From assembly GCF_002165135.1 (NCBI RefSeq), contig NZ_NFZQ01000009.1, forward strand, positions 1 to 64,000: a stretch of 64,000 nucleotides of DNA, given 5' to 3'. This DNA comes from Pseudomonas sp. SID14000 (GTDB lineage: Bacteria; Pseudomonadota; Gammaproteobacteria; Pseudomonadales; Pseudomonadaceae). The position numbers and the translations under genes were made by a program. The notes beneath the pieces were generated by a model. That model searched no databases. It was not told the DNA's origin and saw only the letters and a list, made by a program, of their open reading frames with translations. Below are positions 43,375 to 53,329 of the stretch, one piece after another (the stretch's first letter is position 1; every line of letters begins with the position of its first letter).

Positions 43375-43414
43375 GCCAGCGGGGCGCGAGAGCGACGTCT
43401 CGCTGGCCTTTTTT
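43375..43414 (+). terminator. Rho-independent terminator between gabD and gabT
   Basis: GCCAGCG (43375-43381) pairs with CGCTGGC (43401-43407), with an alternative inner stem GCGAGA/TCTCGC, followed by six T. Partial read-through to gabT is likely. Confidence 0.75.
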
Positions 43415-43533
43415 ACATCGCAGTACCTGGTGGCCAGGGCGTTCACGGCAGTCGATCAACGAATACTGTTCGCGGACACTCCCAGCCACCCCCGAATAAA
43501 AGCGCCACTCCAAACCGGCGCAATGAGGGCATT

Positions 43534-44811
43534 ATGAGCAAGACCAACGAATCCTTGATGCAACGTCGTGTCGCCGCCGTCCCACGTGGCGTTGGCCAGA
43601 TCCACCCGATCTTCGTCGATACCGCGAAGAACTCGACCGTGATCGACGTTGAAGGCCGCGAACTGATCGACTTCGCCGGCGGCATCGCAGTACTGAACAC
43701 CGGCCACCTGCACCCGAAAGTGGTTGCGGCCGTACAAGAGCAGCTGACCAAGGTCAGCCACACCTGCTTCCAGGTGCTGGCCTACGAGCCCTATGTAGAG
43801 CTTTGCGAAAAGATCAACAAGCTGGTTCCAGGCAACTTCGACAAGAAGACCCTGCTGGTCACCACCGGCTCCGAAGCCGTTGAAAACGCCGTCAAGATCG
43901 CCCGTGCAGCCACTGGCCGCGCTGGTGTCATCGCCTTCACTGGCGGCTACCACGGCCGTACCATGATGACCCTGGGCCTGACCGGCAAGGTCGTGCCGTA
44001 CTCCGCTGGCATGGGCCTGATGCCTGGTGGCATCTTCCGCGCCCTGTTCCCGAGCGAACTGCACGGCATCAGCGTTGACGACGCCATCGCCTCGGTCGAA
44101 CGCATCTTCAAGAACGACGCCGAGCCGCGCGACATCGCCGCGATCATCCTCGAGCCGGTGCAAGGCGAAGGCGGCTTCCTGCCAGCGCCGAAAGAGCTCA
44201 TGCAGCGCCTGCGCGCCCTGTGCGACCAGCACGGCATCCTGCTGATCGCCGACGAAGTACAGACCGGCGCCGGCCGTACTGGCACCTTCTTCGCCATGGA
44301 GCAGATGGGTGTTGCGCCTGACCTGACCACCTTCGCCAAATCCATCGCTGGCGGCTTCCCGCTGGCCGGTGTGTGCGGCAAGGCCGAGTACATGGACGCC
44401 ATCGCTCCGGGCGGCCTGGGCGGCACCTACGCCGGTTCGCCGATCGCTTGCGCTGCGGCCCTGGCCGTGATTGAAGTGTTCGAAGAAGAGAAACTGCTGG
44501 ACCGCAGCAAAGCTGTGGGTGAGCGCCTGACCACTGGCCTGCGCGAAATCCAGAAAAAGTACCCAATCATCGGCGACGTTCGTGGTCTGGGCTCGATGGT
44601 TGCTGTCGAAGTCTTCGAGAAAGGCACTCATACCCCGAACGCTGCTGCTGTTGGCCAGGTTGTTGCCAAGGCTCGCGACAAGGGTCTGATCCTGCTGTCC
44701 TGCGGCACCTACGGCAACGTCCTGCGTATCCTGGTTCCGCTGACCGCCGAAGACGCTCTGCTGGACAAAGGCCTGGCTATCATCGAAGAGTGCTTCGCTG
44801 AAATCGCCTGA
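43534..44811 (+). CDS. gabT: 4-aminobutyrate / 5-aminovalerate aminotransferase
   Basis: 425 residues of the class-III PLP aminotransferases. PLP-Lys269 lies in TTFAKSIAGGFPL, the Asp-containing segment LLIADEVQTGAGRTG precedes it, and TTGSEAVENAVKIARAATGR is the phosphate-binding region. It moves the amino group of GABA (or 5-aminovalerate, DavT activity) to 2-oxoglutarate. The product is the substrate of gabD. GAGGGC precedes the ATG. A strong terminator follows directly. Confidence 0.96.
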   Translation: MSKTNESLMQRRVAAVPRGVGQIHPIFVDTAKNSTVIDVEGRELIDFAGGIAVLNTGHLHPKVVAAVQEQLTKVSHTCFQVLAYEPYVELCEKINKLVPGNFDKKTLLVTTGSEAVENAVKIARAATGRAGVIAFTGGYHGRTMMTLGLTGKVVPYSAGMGLMPGGIFRALFPSELHGISVDDAIASVERIFKNDAEPRDIAAIILEPVQGEGGFLPAPKELMQRLRALCDQHGILLIADEVQTGAGRTGTFFAMEQMGVAPDLTTFAKSIAGGFPLAGVCGKAEYMDAIAPGGLGGTYAGSPIACAAALAVIEVFEEEKLLDRSKAVGERLTTGLREIQKKYPIIGDVRGLGSMVAVEVFEKGTHTPNAAAVGQVVAKARDKGLILLSCGTYGNVLRILVPLTAEDALLDKGLAIIEECFAEIA

Positions 44812-44825
44812 TGTGACCCGCTTCA

Positions 44826-44854
44826 GAAAAAACCCGCTTCGGCGGGTTTTTTTT
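44826..44854 (+). terminator. Strong rho-independent terminator after gabT
   Basis: AACCCGC-TTCG-GCGGGTT hairpin (44831-44848) with a stable UUCG tetraloop, flanked by A and T runs on both sides. Confidence 0.93.
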
Positions 44855-44947
44855 GTGCCCAGGAAAGCCATGGGGCGCTATCGTTGTCGGAGGATTTGCT
44901 CAGGAAGCTGCGACGGACTGTGTGTCAGGGCTATTCAGGAGTTGGCG

Positions 44948-46207
44948 ATGAGCGCTGCAGACCCCACCCCACCAAGCGTACTGATTGTCGAGGGCGACCC
45001 TTGGGTACGTGACCTGCTTAGCGAAATGCTGCTCAGCGTGCGCTGTGATGCCCGGCTGCAGGTCTGCGCCGACGGCTCGCAGGCGCTGAGCGCGCTGTCC
45101 AGCAAGCCCGACCTGATCATCGCCGCGCGCGAACTGGCAGGTGTCGATGGCCTCGACCTGTTGCGCAAGGTGCGCGCCAAAGGCTCGGGGTTACCGTTCA
45201 TCCTCATGAGCAATCGCAGTGACAGCGCCAGTGTGCGCGAGGCACTACCCCTGCACCCCACGGCTTACCTGAGCAAGCCACTGAACCTGGACAACCTGCG
45301 CAAGCGCCTTGAAGAGCTGCTGCTGGCGGTTGGCGAGGAGATCGCCTGCCCGGCGCCGGCTTTGCAGGCAGGTGCCAGCCTGCCGGCCTACCTTGAGCAG
45401 CGTCGCGCTACCGCCGATGGCGGGCCGCTGCTGGCCGATGTGCAGGTGGCGATCAAGCGCGCGCTCAACCCCCAGGGCCTGAACCTGCGAGTGCTCGAAG
45501 AGGAAGTGCAGGGCGACCCGCAGATCACTGCCGTCCTGATCGCTGCGGCCAACAGCGCGGCGCTACACCGCGAAGCACCGGTGCAGACGTTGCTGCAGGC
45601 CTTGAACAAGCTTGGCAGTACCCAGAGCATGAACCTGATCCTGGGCATGACCCTCAAACGCAGTGCGCGCCTCAGTGACCCGCTGCTGGCGGAGCATGCG
45701 GCCCGTTACTGGGAGCTTTCGCTGCACGCTGCCGAGTATGGCCGGACCTTGGCGCGCATGCTCGAGCTGGACGAAGGGCGTTGTTATTGCGCGGGGTTGC
45801 TGCATTGCCTGGGTGACCTGGCGGTGTTGCGCTGCCTGCAGGAATGGCGGCTGGCCGGGGGCCAGCTGGATGAGGACCAGGTGCAGTTGTCGCTCAACGA
45901 GTTCGGTGCGGCGTTCGGCTCGGCTCTGCGTACGCGTTGGCGGTTGCCGCTGGCATTGCGCGAGTTGATTGCGGCGATCTACCAGCTGGGCGGTGGGGTG
46001 TACTCGCGGGAGATCCTGGCCATGAACCTGGCCGGGCAGTTGTCGCGGCTGCCGGCTTGGCAGGGGCTGGAGAAGGTGGCCAGCAGCAAGACGGCGCGCC
46101 TGCTCAAGCTTGGCCTGCCGGAACTGAGCCGGTTGCGCAAGGTGGAGGACCCGGAGGTAAAGCCGCAGGAAGAGCCGCCGGTAGCCGAGGCCGAGATTTC
46201 CAGCTGA
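44948..46207 (+). CDS. Degenerate-receiver / HDOD domain signalling protein
   Basis: 419 residues from an ATG with AGGAG upstream. The N-terminal part (about 8-125) follows the receiver fold (VLIVEGDPWVRDLL, then LSKPLN with the switch Lys), but the phospho-acceptor position is Ala60 (PDLIIAARELAG) and the acidic pair is E15/D17, so phosphorylation is not expected. From about 175 to 370 it has an HDOD domain (LNPQGLNLRVLEEE, LNKLGSTQSMNLILGM). HDOD proteins regulate signalling, motility or surface functions without known chemistry. The strong gabT terminator separates it from gab genes. Confidence 0.88.
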   Translation: MSAADPTPPSVLIVEGDPWVRDLLSEMLLSVRCDARLQVCADGSQALSALSSKPDLIIAARELAGVDGLDLLRKVRAKGSGLPFILMSNRSDSASVREALPLHPTAYLSKPLNLDNLRKRLEELLLAVGEEIACPAPALQAGASLPAYLEQRRATADGGPLLADVQVAIKRALNPQGLNLRVLEEEVQGDPQITAVLIAAANSAALHREAPVQTLLQALNKLGSTQSMNLILGMTLKRSARLSDPLLAEHAARYWELSLHAAEYGRTLARMLELDEGRCYCAGLLHCLGDLAVLRCLQEWRLAGGQLDEDQVQLSLNEFGAAFGSALRTRWRLPLALRELIAAIYQLGGGVYSREILAMNLAGQLSRLPAWQGLEKVASSKTARLLKLGLPELSRLRKVEDPEVKPQEEPPVAEAEISS

Positions 46208-46243
46208 GATTTTGGGGCTAGGTTCGTTGAACCCGACGCAGAT

Positions 46244-46366
46244 CCTGTGGGAGCGGCCTTGTGTCGCGAAAGGGCTGCGAAGCAGCCCCAGCCATTTGTG
46301 CATCTGCGCTGAGATCCAGGGGCTGCTTTGCAGCCCTTTCGCGACACAAGGCCGCTCCCACAGGGA
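46244..46366. repeat. REP pair, family II
   Basis: Arms GAGCGGCCTTGTGTCGCGAA and TTCGCGACACAAGGCCGCTC, each beside a GGGCTGC...GCAGCCC hairpin, lie between the convergent HDOD and GGDEF genes. Confidence 0.85.
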
Positions 46367-46398
46367 CCGTACAGGCCAGCAAGTACTGTGTAAGGCAG

Positions 46399-47385
46399 TC
46401 AGCCGCGGACGATCTGGTTCTTGCCCTGCCGTTTGGCCTGGTACATCGCCGCATCGGCCCGGGCATACAGGCTGTCCAGGGTCACATCTTCATCGGTCAG
46501 GCCGGTCACTCCCTGGCTCACCGTCACCCCGTAAGTCTGCCCCCCATGGCTGAAGCTCAGCCGCTGGATTTGCCGCTGCAAGCGCTCGGCAATCTGCTCT
46601 GCCATCTGAGCGTTGCAGCCCGGAAACACCGCCGCGAACTCCTCGCCACCAATGCGCCCGAAAAGGTCGCCTCTGCGTAGCACGGCCTTGCCGCTATCGG
46701 CGATTTGCTGCAATACCTGATCACCTTCCTGGTGGCCATAGCTGTCGTTGATGCACTTGAAGTCGTCGATGTCCAGCAGCAGGAAGGCCATTGGCGTACC
46801 GTCTTCGCAGGCACTGTCGAAGGCTTGCTGGGCGCATTCGAAGAAGTGCCTGCGGTTGCTGCTCTGGGTCAGCACGTCGGTGGTGGCCAGGCGCTGCAGC
46901 TCACCTTCGAGCTGCTTCTTCTCGGTGATGTCTTCGGCGATACCGACGATGATCACCCGGTCACCATTGCGTTGCTGGTTGATGTAGCACTTGTCGCTCA
47001 GCCAGCGGAGCTGGCCTTCGGCATTGAGGATGCGGTACTCGCGGTCTTCCACCGAGCCCTTTAGCAGTACCTGGGCCAGGCTGCGCTCGGCGAACTCCAG
47101 ATCGTCGGGGTAGATGCTGTCGCGCCACTCGTTGTAGTCGGCCAGCACCAGGCTGGCCGGGCGACCGAAGATGCGCTCGTAGGCGGGGCTGACGTACAGC
47201 ACCTGGCGGGTTTCCCAGTCGAAAGCCCAAAGCACTGCGTTGACGCTGTCGAGCAGCGAGCTGAACAACTGCTCGCGCTCGCTCAGGCGGGCCACCTCAC
47301 CCTGGGCGTGGAGCAGCGCAAGCAAGGTCTGGGCGGCCTCGGGAGGGGGTGTGCCGGGCAGTGTCGTTGGAATGTTCTTGGCCAT
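46399..47385 (-). CDS. PAS-GGDEF diguanylate cyclase
   Basis: 328 residues from the ATG at 47385 (MAKNIPTTLPG). The SD is weak. A PAS domain (about 45-165; SPAYERIFGRP, REYRILNAEGQLRWLSD) precedes a GGDEF domain with an intact GGEEF active site. RRGD lies five residues before GGEEF and forms the RxxD inhibitory site. It should make c-di-GMP from GTP in the cytoplasm, with feedback control. There is no membrane segment. The PAS signal is unknown. It is followed upstream by desA on the same strand. Confidence 0.92.
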   Translation of the reverse strand: MAKNIPTTLPGTPPPEAAQTLLALLHAQGEVARLSEREQLFSSLLDSVNAVLWAFDWETRQVLYVSPAYERIFGRPASLVLADYNEWRDSIYPDDLEFAERSLAQVLLKGSVEDREYRILNAEGQLRWLSDKCYINQQRNGDRVIIVGIAEDITEKKQLEGELQRLATTDVLTQSSNRRHFFECAQQAFDSACEDGTPMAFLLLDIDDFKCINDSYGHQEGDQVLQQIADSGKAVLRRGDLFGRIGGEEFAAVFPGCNAQMAEQIAERLQRQIQRLSFSHGGQTYGVTVSQGVTGLTDEDVTLDSLYARADAAMYQAKRQGKNQIVRG

Positions 47386-47526
47386 GTGCACGGAGCAGAT
47401 CTCGGCGTGAAAGCGTGCGGCCAGCATCCGGCCCGCCACGCGGGCGATGTGCCAGATATGAGTGTAAACGAGATAGCGAAGTTCCGGGCAGCACGCCCCG
47501 CCAAGGGGCGTGCCGATCAACGGCGC

Positions 47527-48711
47527 TCAGGCGCCGGTCGGGCGCAGGGAGTAGGTTTTGAGCTGTGCTGCGAAGTCGCGCAGGGCGTGAATACCGCTGG
47601 TTTCGGCCTCGTGCACCCAATCTTTCATGGCGGCCAGCATATCGTGGCCGTTGGCGCTGGTGCGCGCCCAGATCTGTTGCAGGGCCAGGCGTTTTTCGTA
47701 GATGGTCTTCAGCGCCTGGCTGTGGGCCAGCATCGACTCGATGCGCACATGGTGGCGGTCTTCCAGCAGGCTGGTCTCGCGCGACAACAGGCGCTTGGCG
47801 CGGCGGAAATGGTGGCGCAGCGAGGCATCGACGCGGGCCAGTTCCTGCTTGACCAGCGGGCCGATCACCAGCTTGCGGTACTGGGCCATGATCTGAAAGC
47901 GGTTGTTGAGGATGGCCATGGCAGTGTCCATGTCCAGGCTGGCCTTGCCGGCCACTCGGTGGGCGATGGGCGCCACGCGCTGCACCTTGGCCAGGCGCAG
48001 CAGGCAGAACAGGCGGATCCACGCCCAGCCCATGTCGAACTCCCAGCGCTTGACCGACAGCTTGGCCGAGTTGGGGTAGGTGTGGTGGTTGTTGTGCAGC
48101 TCTTCGCCACCGATGATGATGCCCCACGGCACCAGGTTGGTGGCGGCGTCGCGGCACTCGAAGTTGCGGTAGCCGAGGGCGTGGCCGAGACCGTTGACCA
48201 CACCGGCTGCCCAGAATGGAATCCACATCATCTGCACTGCCCAGATGGTGATGCCGATGGTACCGAACAGCAGCAGGTCGATCACCGCCATCAGCGCGAT
48301 GCCGCCCAGCCTGTAGCGCGAGTAGAGGTTGCGCTCGATCCAGTCGTCCGGGCAGTTCTTGCCGTAGATGCGCAGGGTTTCGGGGTTACGCGCCTCTTCC
48401 CGGTAAAGCTCGGCGCCTTTGCGCAGCACTGTGCCAAGGCCCTTGTACAGCGGGCTGTGCGGGTCGTCGGGGGTTTCACACTTGGCGTGGTGCTTGCGGT
48501 GCACGGCGGTCCATTCGCGGGTGTTCTGCGCCGTGGTCAGCCACAGCCAGAAACGGAAGAAGTGCTTGAGCACGCCATTGAGCTCCAGGGCCCGGTGCGC
48601 GGAGTAGCGGTGCAGGTAGACCGTGACGCTGACGATGGTCACATGGGTCATCAACAGGGTGATGCCGACCAGTTGCCAGGCCGACCAGTCGAGCAGGCCG
48701 TTGTACCACAT
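47527..48711 (-). CDS. desA: DesA-type delta-9 fatty-acid desaturase
   Basis: 394 residues, the length of P. aeruginosa DesA. All three His boxes are present: HRYSAHR, HRKHH and HNNHH, which bind the di-iron centre. Several hydrophobic segments anchor it in the inner membrane. It inserts a double bond in phospholipid acyl chains and lets the cell adjust membrane fluidity. The start at 48711 (MWYNGLLDWS) follows GAGGG. In P. aeruginosa desA is also next to a GGDEF-EAL gene, as here, supporting the name. Confidence 0.93.
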   Translation of the reverse strand: MWYNGLLDWSAWQLVGITLLMTHVTIVSVTVYLHRYSAHRALELNGVLKHFFRFWLWLTTAQNTREWTAVHRKHHAKCETPDDPHSPLYKGLGTVLRKGAELYREEARNPETLRIYGKNCPDDWIERNLYSRYRLGGIALMAVIDLLLFGTIGITIWAVQMMWIPFWAAGVVNGLGHALGYRNFECRDAATNLVPWGIIIGGEELHNNHHTYPNSAKLSVKRWEFDMGWAWIRLFCLLRLAKVQRVAPIAHRVAGKASLDMDTAMAILNNRFQIMAQYRKLVIGPLVKQELARVDASLRHHFRRAKRLLSRETSLLEDRHHVRIESMLAHSQALKTIYEKRLALQQIWARTSANGHDMLAAMKDWVHEAETSGIHALRDFAAQLKTYSLRPTGA

Positions 48712-48856
48712 AGGTGCAAATACCCTCGGAATGCAGGGGGAAGGGGGATTATCCCTTGGTGGGGAAATAAAACCAGTCAACCGTTCAGATAGGAGGTCAC
48801 GACATGTTTCAGCCTTTATAATGCCCCTCCCTTTCTGATGGGCTATCGCACCCGAC

Positions 48857-50752
48857 ATGTCTGTTTCCGTTCGCGACGCCTTGCGCATGGCTGCGCTGTA
48901 TGTGGTGCTTTCGGTCCTCTGGCTGACGCTGGCCGAGGTGGTGCTGCAGGCTATGACCGATGATCCCCTGGCTCTGACCGTGGGGCGGCAGATCAACGTG
49001 GTGGTCTGGGTGTTGTTCAGTGCCTTGCTGATCTATGTGTCGCGGGTGCGCCTGCTTAATTTCATTGGCCGTGGCGCGCGTTTGCGTTGCGAAGACCGCG
49101 AACGGCTGCGCATGGCTGCCGCCGTGTTCGACAGCACTCTCGAAGGCGTGCTGGTGACCGACCGCCAGGGCCTGATCGTGCACGTCAACCGTGCCTTCAT
49201 GCGTATTACCGGTTACCAGCAGGACGAGGTCATCGGCCAACGCCCGAACAAGTTCAAATCGGGCCGCCATGGCCTGGCGTTCTATCAGCAAATCTTCGCC
49301 ACCCTGGCGGAAAAGGGCGAGTGGAGCGGCGAAATCTGGAACCGGCGCAAGAGCGGTGAAATCTATCCGCAGTGGCAGACCATTTGCGCCATTCGTGACG
49401 ATGAAGGCGAGCTCAGCCATTACGTGGCAGTGTTCAGCGACATCAGCGCAATCAAGCATTCTGAGCAAGAACTGGCCTACCTGGCCCACCACGACCCGCT
49501 GACTGGTCTGCCCAACCGCCTGCTGTTCACCGACCGGGTCGAGCAGGCCCTGGCCGCAGCCCAGGCCAACAAACGCGGCTGTGCCCTGCTGCTGCTGGAC
49601 CTGGACCATTTCCAGAGCATCAACGACGGCCTTGGCCACACCATCGGCGACCAGTTGCTGAAGCTGGTGGGCGAGCGCCTGTGTGAGGTGCTGGGCAGCG
49701 GTGTAACCTTGGCGCGCCTTGGGGGCGACGAATTTGGCGTGCTGGCGGAGAACTGCCAGGAAGTTGGCCAGGCCGGCAAGCTGGCGCAGGGCATCATCGA
49801 GCGCATACGCGAGCCGTTCCTGTTCGACGGTCACCGCCTGTTCATCAGTGTCAGCGCAGGCATCAGCCTGTTCCCCAGCGATGCGTTGAGTGCCGAGCAG
49901 TTGCTACGCAATGCCGACTCGGCGTTGTACAAGGCCAAGAGCAACGGGCGGACTTGCTATGCCCTGTACACCGAAGAGCTGACTGCCCACGCCCAGCACC
50001 GGGTCGAAACCGCCGGCGAGCTGCGTCGGGCCCTGGAGCAGGACGAGCTGCGGGTGTTCTACCAGCCGGTGCACGACCTGGCGACCGGCCGCCAGGTCGG
50101 CGTCGAGGCCCTGGTACGCTGGCAGCACCCCCAGCGCGGCCTGGTGCCGCCGGGCGAGTTCATCCCGATTGCCGAGCGCACCGGGCTGATTGCCGAGATC
50201 GATGCCTGGGTGCTGCGCCAGGCATGTCGGCAGATGGTGCAATGGCAGGGGCAAGGCCGGCAGTTGGCATTCGTGGCGGTGAACATCTCCAGCCGCCTGT
50301 TTGGCCAGCACGAGTTGTACCAGCAGGTGGCCGAGGTGTTGTACGACACCGGCCTGGACCCGGCCATGCTGGAGCTGGAGGTGACCGAGAGCGCGGTGAT
50401 GGAAGATCCGGACGTGGCGCTGGAGCAGTTGCATCGCCTGCGTGAGCTGGGGGTGACCCTGGCTATCGACGACTTCGGTACCGGATATTCATCGTTGCTG
50501 CGGCTCAAGCGCTTGCCGGTGCAGAAGCTGAAGATCGACCAGGGTTTCGTTGCCGGGTTGCCGCTGGATGAGGACGACATCGCGATCGTCCGGGTGATCA
50601 TCGCCCTGGCCCGCAGCATGGGCATGCAGGTGCATGCCGAGGGCATCGAGCAGGCGGAGCAGGCCAGCTTCCTGTTGCAGGAGCTGTGTCAACTGGGGCA
50701 GGGCTACTGGTTCGGGCGGCCGGTGCCTGCTGAGGACCTTCGCTGGGCTTGA
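48857..50752 (+). CDS. PAS-GGDEF-EAL bifunctional c-di-GMP protein
   Basis: 631 residues. Two N-terminal membrane segments (about 9-32 and 45-65) precede a PAS domain (~85-200), a GGDEF domain with intact LGGDEF and an EAL domain. The EAL domain keeps EALVRW, the Asn in VNISSRLF, the Glu in [18 protein letters not shown] and the Lys in LKIDQGFV, so phosphodiesterase activity is expected. Whether the GGDEF half makes c-di-GMP or only binds GTP is unknown. Divergent from desA with ~145 bp between. It may set c-di-GMP level according to membrane or PAS-sensed signal. Confidence 0.93.
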   Translation: MSVSVRDALRMAALYVVLSVLWLTLAEVVLQAMTDDPLALTVGRQINVVVWVLFSALLIYVSRVRLLNFIGRGARLRCEDRERLRMAAAVFDSTLEGVLVTDRQGLIVHVNRAFMRITGYQQDEVIGQRPNKFKSGRHGLAFYQQIFATLAEKGEWSGEIWNRRKSGEIYPQWQTICAIRDDEGELSHYVAVFSDISAIKHSEQELAYLAHHDPLTGLPNRLLFTDRVEQALAAAQANKRGCALLLLDLDHFQSINDGLGHTIGDQLLKLVGERLCEVLGSGVTLARLGGDEFGVLAENCQEVGQAGKLAQGIIERIREPFLFDGHRLFISVSAGISLFPSDALSAEQLLRNADSALYKAKSNGRTCYALYTEELTAHAQHRVETAGELRRALEQDELRVFYQPVHDLATGRQVGVEALVRWQHPQRGLVPPGEFIPIAERTGLIAEIDAWVLRQACRQMVQWQGQGRQLAFVAVNISSRLFGQHELYQQVAEVLYDTGLDPAMLELEVTESAVMEDPDVALEQLHRLRELGVTLAIDDFGTGYSSLLRLKRLPVQKLKIDQGFVAGLPLDEDDIAIVRVIIALARSMGMQVHAEGIEQAEQASFLLQELCQLGQGYWFGRPVPAEDLRWA

Positions 50753-50780
50753 AGGCCCCTTCGCGGGCGTGCCCGCGAAG
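50753..50780. repeat. Single REP palindrome between convergent genes
   Basis: CTTCGCGGGCGTGCCCGCGAAG forms a hairpin in the 31 bp between the EAL gene and the MetI-type permease gene. It can serve as a two-way terminator. Confidence 0.7.
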
Positions 50781-50783
50781 AAT

Positions 50784-51428
50784 TCAACGCTTGTTCAAGC
50801 CTTTCGCCAAGCGGTCCCCAGCCAGTTGGATCAATGCCACCAACGCCACCAGCATGGCGATCACGGTCAGCATGATCTGGCTGTCGAAGCGCTGGTAGCC
50901 ATAGCGGTAGGCGATATCCCCCAGGCCCCCGGCACCGATCGCTCCGGCCATGGCCGAGGAGTTGATCAGGGTCACCAGAGTTATGGTGAAGCCCCCCACG
51001 ATTCCCGGCAGCGCCTCGGGCAGCAGCACGTGCCAGACGATGTGCCAGCGTCGGCAGCCCATGGCCTGCGCAGCCTCCACCAGACCATGGTCGACTTCGC
51101 GCAGGCTGACTTCGGCAATCCGTGCGAAGAATGGGGTGGCGGCGATGGTCAGCGGAACCACTGCCGCCCACACGCCGTAGGTGGTGCCCACCACCAGGCG
51201 AGTGAAGGGGATCAGCGCAACCATCAGGATCAGGAACGGGATCGAGCGGAACAGGTTGACGAAGGCGCCCAGTACCCGGTTCAGCAGCGGCGCCTCGAAT
51301 ATCCCGTCCTTGTCGCTGGTGACCAGCAGCACCGCCATCGGCACCCCCACCAGCAGGGCGATCAGCGACGACACGCTGACCATCAGCAGGGTATCGAGCA
51401 AACCTTCCAGCAAGCGATCAAGCCACAT
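50784..51428 (-). CDS. MetI-family ABC permease
   Basis: 214 residues with five membrane segments, the MetI length. The EAA loop is visible around [17 protein letters not shown]. It forms the channel of an importer for methionine or another sulfur compound. Its start lies inside the end of the ATPase gene (11-bp overlap). The three transporter genes, the monooxygenase and the first SfnB-like gene all overlap or nearly touch, so they form one minus-strand operon. Confidence 0.9.
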   Translation of the reverse strand: MWLDRLLEGLLDTLLMVSVSSLIALLVGVPMAVLLVTSDKDGIFEAPLLNRVLGAFVNLFRSIPFLILMVALIPFTRLVVGTTYGVWAAVVPLTIAATPFFARIAEVSLREVDHGLVEAAQAMGCRRWHIVWHVLLPEALPGIVGGFTITLVTLINSSAMAGAIGAGGLGDIAYRYGYQRFDSQIMLTVIAMLVALVALIQLAGDRLAKGLNKR

Positions 51429-52527
51429 GCCCCAGTACCTCCACGTCCTCAGCCCAGCGGCGGGCGCGTTCCAGCAATTGATGGGTGTCGTGTGGCGAGT
51501 GCTGTACCGACAGGATCAGTTGCCCCAAGGCATGCTCGCCAATGGTTTCCACACCGCCCTGCAGCAGGCGCACGCGGCCGCCGAGGTCGTTGAACAGGGC
51601 AGACAGTTCGGGTTCGCCGAGCAGGGTCAGCCTCAGCACGACGGCACTGTCGCGGCTCGCCGGGCTGGCCCGCAGGCTGGCTTGCAGCGCGGCTGGTAAC
51701 CTGGCCTGCAACGGCGCGAGCAGGGTGCGGGTGACCTCGTGGCGTGGTGAGCCAAACACCCGCCAGACCTCGCCCTGCTCGACCACTTCTCCGCATTCCA
51801 GCACCACTACCCGGTGGCAGATATCACGGATTACGGCCATCTCGTGGGTGATCAGCACGATGGTCAGGCCCAGGCGCTGGTTGATGTCGCGGAGCAGTTC
51901 GAGAATAGAAGCGGTGGTTTCCGGGTCCAGCGCCGAGGTGGCTTCGTCGCACAGCAGGATCTCGGGGTCATGCACCAGCGCCCGGGCAATGCCCACGCGC
52001 TGCTTCTGTCCGCCGGACAGCTGCGCCGGGTAAACGTGGTGCTTTTCCTGCAGGCCGACCAGTTCCAGCAGTTGGCGTACCTTGCGCTGGCGTTCGGCCT
52101 TGGCCACGCCGGCCACCTTCAGGGGCAGCTCGACGTTCTGCCATACGGTCTTGGCCGACATCAGGTTGAAGTGCTGGAAGATCATGCCGATGCGCCGGCG
52201 CAGGGCCACCAGGTGGTCCTCGTCGAAGGGTGCGATGTCCACCTGGTCGATCAACACCCGGCCCTGGCTGGGTTGTTCCAGGCGGTTGATGGTGCGCAGC
52301 AATGATGACTTGCCGGCGCCGCTGCGGCCGATGATGCCGAAGATCTCGCCACGGCGGATGTTCAGGTCGATGCCTTGCAAGGCCGGTTGCGCCTGGCCCG
52401 GGTAGGTCTTGCCCAGGCCGATGAAGCGCACGTGGGCTTCATTGACCTCCGGGCGCAGGGCCTGCTCCCTGGCCGTTGACGGCAGTGGTTGTAAGGTGGG
52501 CGCCCGGAGCGCGCTGGCCTGGCTCAT
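51418..52527 (-). CDS. MetN-family ABC ATPase with NIL domain
   Basis: 369 residues. Walker [10 protein letters not shown], signature LSGGQKQRV, Walker [12 protein letters not shown] and the H-loop THEMAV are all present. The C-terminal ~75 residues form the NIL (ACT-like) domain that in MetN binds methionine and inhibits transport. A 30-residue extension precedes the ATPase core. It starts one base after the binding-protein stop. The ligand may be methionine or a related organosulfur molecule, given the co-transcribed monooxygenase. Confidence 0.92.
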   Translation of the reverse strand: MSQASALRAPTLQPLPSTAREQALRPEVNEAHVRFIGLGKTYPGQAQPALQGIDLNIRRGEIFGIIGRSGAGKSSLLRTINRLEQPSQGRVLIDQVDIAPFDEDHLVALRRRIGMIFQHFNLMSAKTVWQNVELPLKVAGVAKAERQRKVRQLLELVGLQEKHHVYPAQLSGGQKQRVGIARALVHDPEILLCDEATSALDPETTASILELLRDINQRLGLTIVLITHEMAVIRDICHRVVVLECGEVVEQGEVWRVFGSPRHEVTRTLLAPLQARLPAALQASLRASPASRDSAVVLRLTLLGEPELSALFNDLGGRVRLLQGGVETIGEHALGQLILSVQHSPHDTHQLLERARRWAEDVEVLGHVA

Positions 52528-52528
52528 G

Positions 52529-53329
52529 TCAGCCCTCCCAACCGGCCTGGTAAAGCTTGCCGTGGGCTTTGTCCAGGGCTGCGCGCACCGCTGGCGAGTG
52601 CTGGTAGATGTCGACGAACCTGGTCAGGCGCGGGTCGTCCTTGCTTTGCGGGCGAATGACGAACTGGATCACGTACTCCTTGTTCTCCAGGCCGTCGAAC
52701 AGTAGTGCCGAGCCTGCGTCGAAGCTGTTGGCCAGGCGGATGTAGGCCGGGTAGCCCTGCACCAGGTCGGCGTCGTCATAGGCGCGTACCAGTTGCACCG
52801 CCTCGACCTGAAGGATTTTCAGCTTTTTCGGGTTGGCGACGATATCGTCCTCGGTGGCCTTGTAGCCGACCCCAGGCTTGAGGGTGATCAGCCCGGCCTT
52901 GGCCAGCAACTGCAGGCCCCGGCCGCTGTTGATCGGGTCGTTGGCGATGGCCACACTGGCGCCTTCGGGCAGGTCGGCGAAGCTTTTGTACTTTTTCGAG
53001 TACAGGCCGACGTTGTTGATGATGCCTGGGGCGTAAGGCACCAGGTTGAAGCCTGCTGCAGCCTTGGCGTTCTCCAGGAACGGGATGTGCTGGAAGTAGT
53101 TCACGTCGATGTCGCCGCTGTTGAGGCTGACATTGGGCGCGATCCAGTCGCTGAACTCGATCAGTTTCACTTCCAGGCCTTGCTTGTGCGCTTCTTCCAC
53201 TGCGGCTTCCAGCGGGATGGCAAATGCGGCGGTGGTGCCGATCTTCAGCGGTTCGGCAGCCAGGGCGCTGGCGGACAGGCCGAGGGTGAGGGCAATGGCC
53301 GCGACGGGCCGGAACAGTTTATCAAGCAT
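52529..53329 (-). CDS. MetQ/NlpA-family binding protein
   Basis: 266 residues from the ATG at 53329. The upstream in-frame part overlaps the monooxygenase gene and is not used. The signal ends [12 protein letters not shown] and has no lipobox Cys, so the protein is soluble in the periplasm, unlike lipidated E. coli MetQ. It carries the family's [13 protein letters not shown] and [13 protein letters not shown] stretches. It delivers its ligand to the MetI/MetN-type transporter. Its start overlaps the monooxygenase stop by 8 bp. Confidence 0.92.
   Translation of the reverse strand: MLDKLFRPVAAIALTLGLSASALAAEPLKIGTTAAFAIPLEAAVEEAHKQGLEVKLIEFSDWIAPNVSLNSGDIDVNYFQHIPFLENAKAAAGFNLVPYAPGIINNVGLYSKKYKSFADLPEGASVAIANDPINSGRGLQLLAKAGLITLKPGVGYKATEDDIVANPKKLKILQVEAVQLVRAYDDADLVQGYPAYIRLANSFDAGSALLFDGLENKEYVIQFVIRPQSKDDPRLTRFVDIYQHSPAVRAALDKAHGKLYQAGWEG

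Noticed and set aside
41887..44871. Minus-strand frames of 519 and 471 codons over gabD and gabT
   Set aside because: Shadows of genes with strong GC3 bias. Both plus-strand enzymes have intact catalytic residues.
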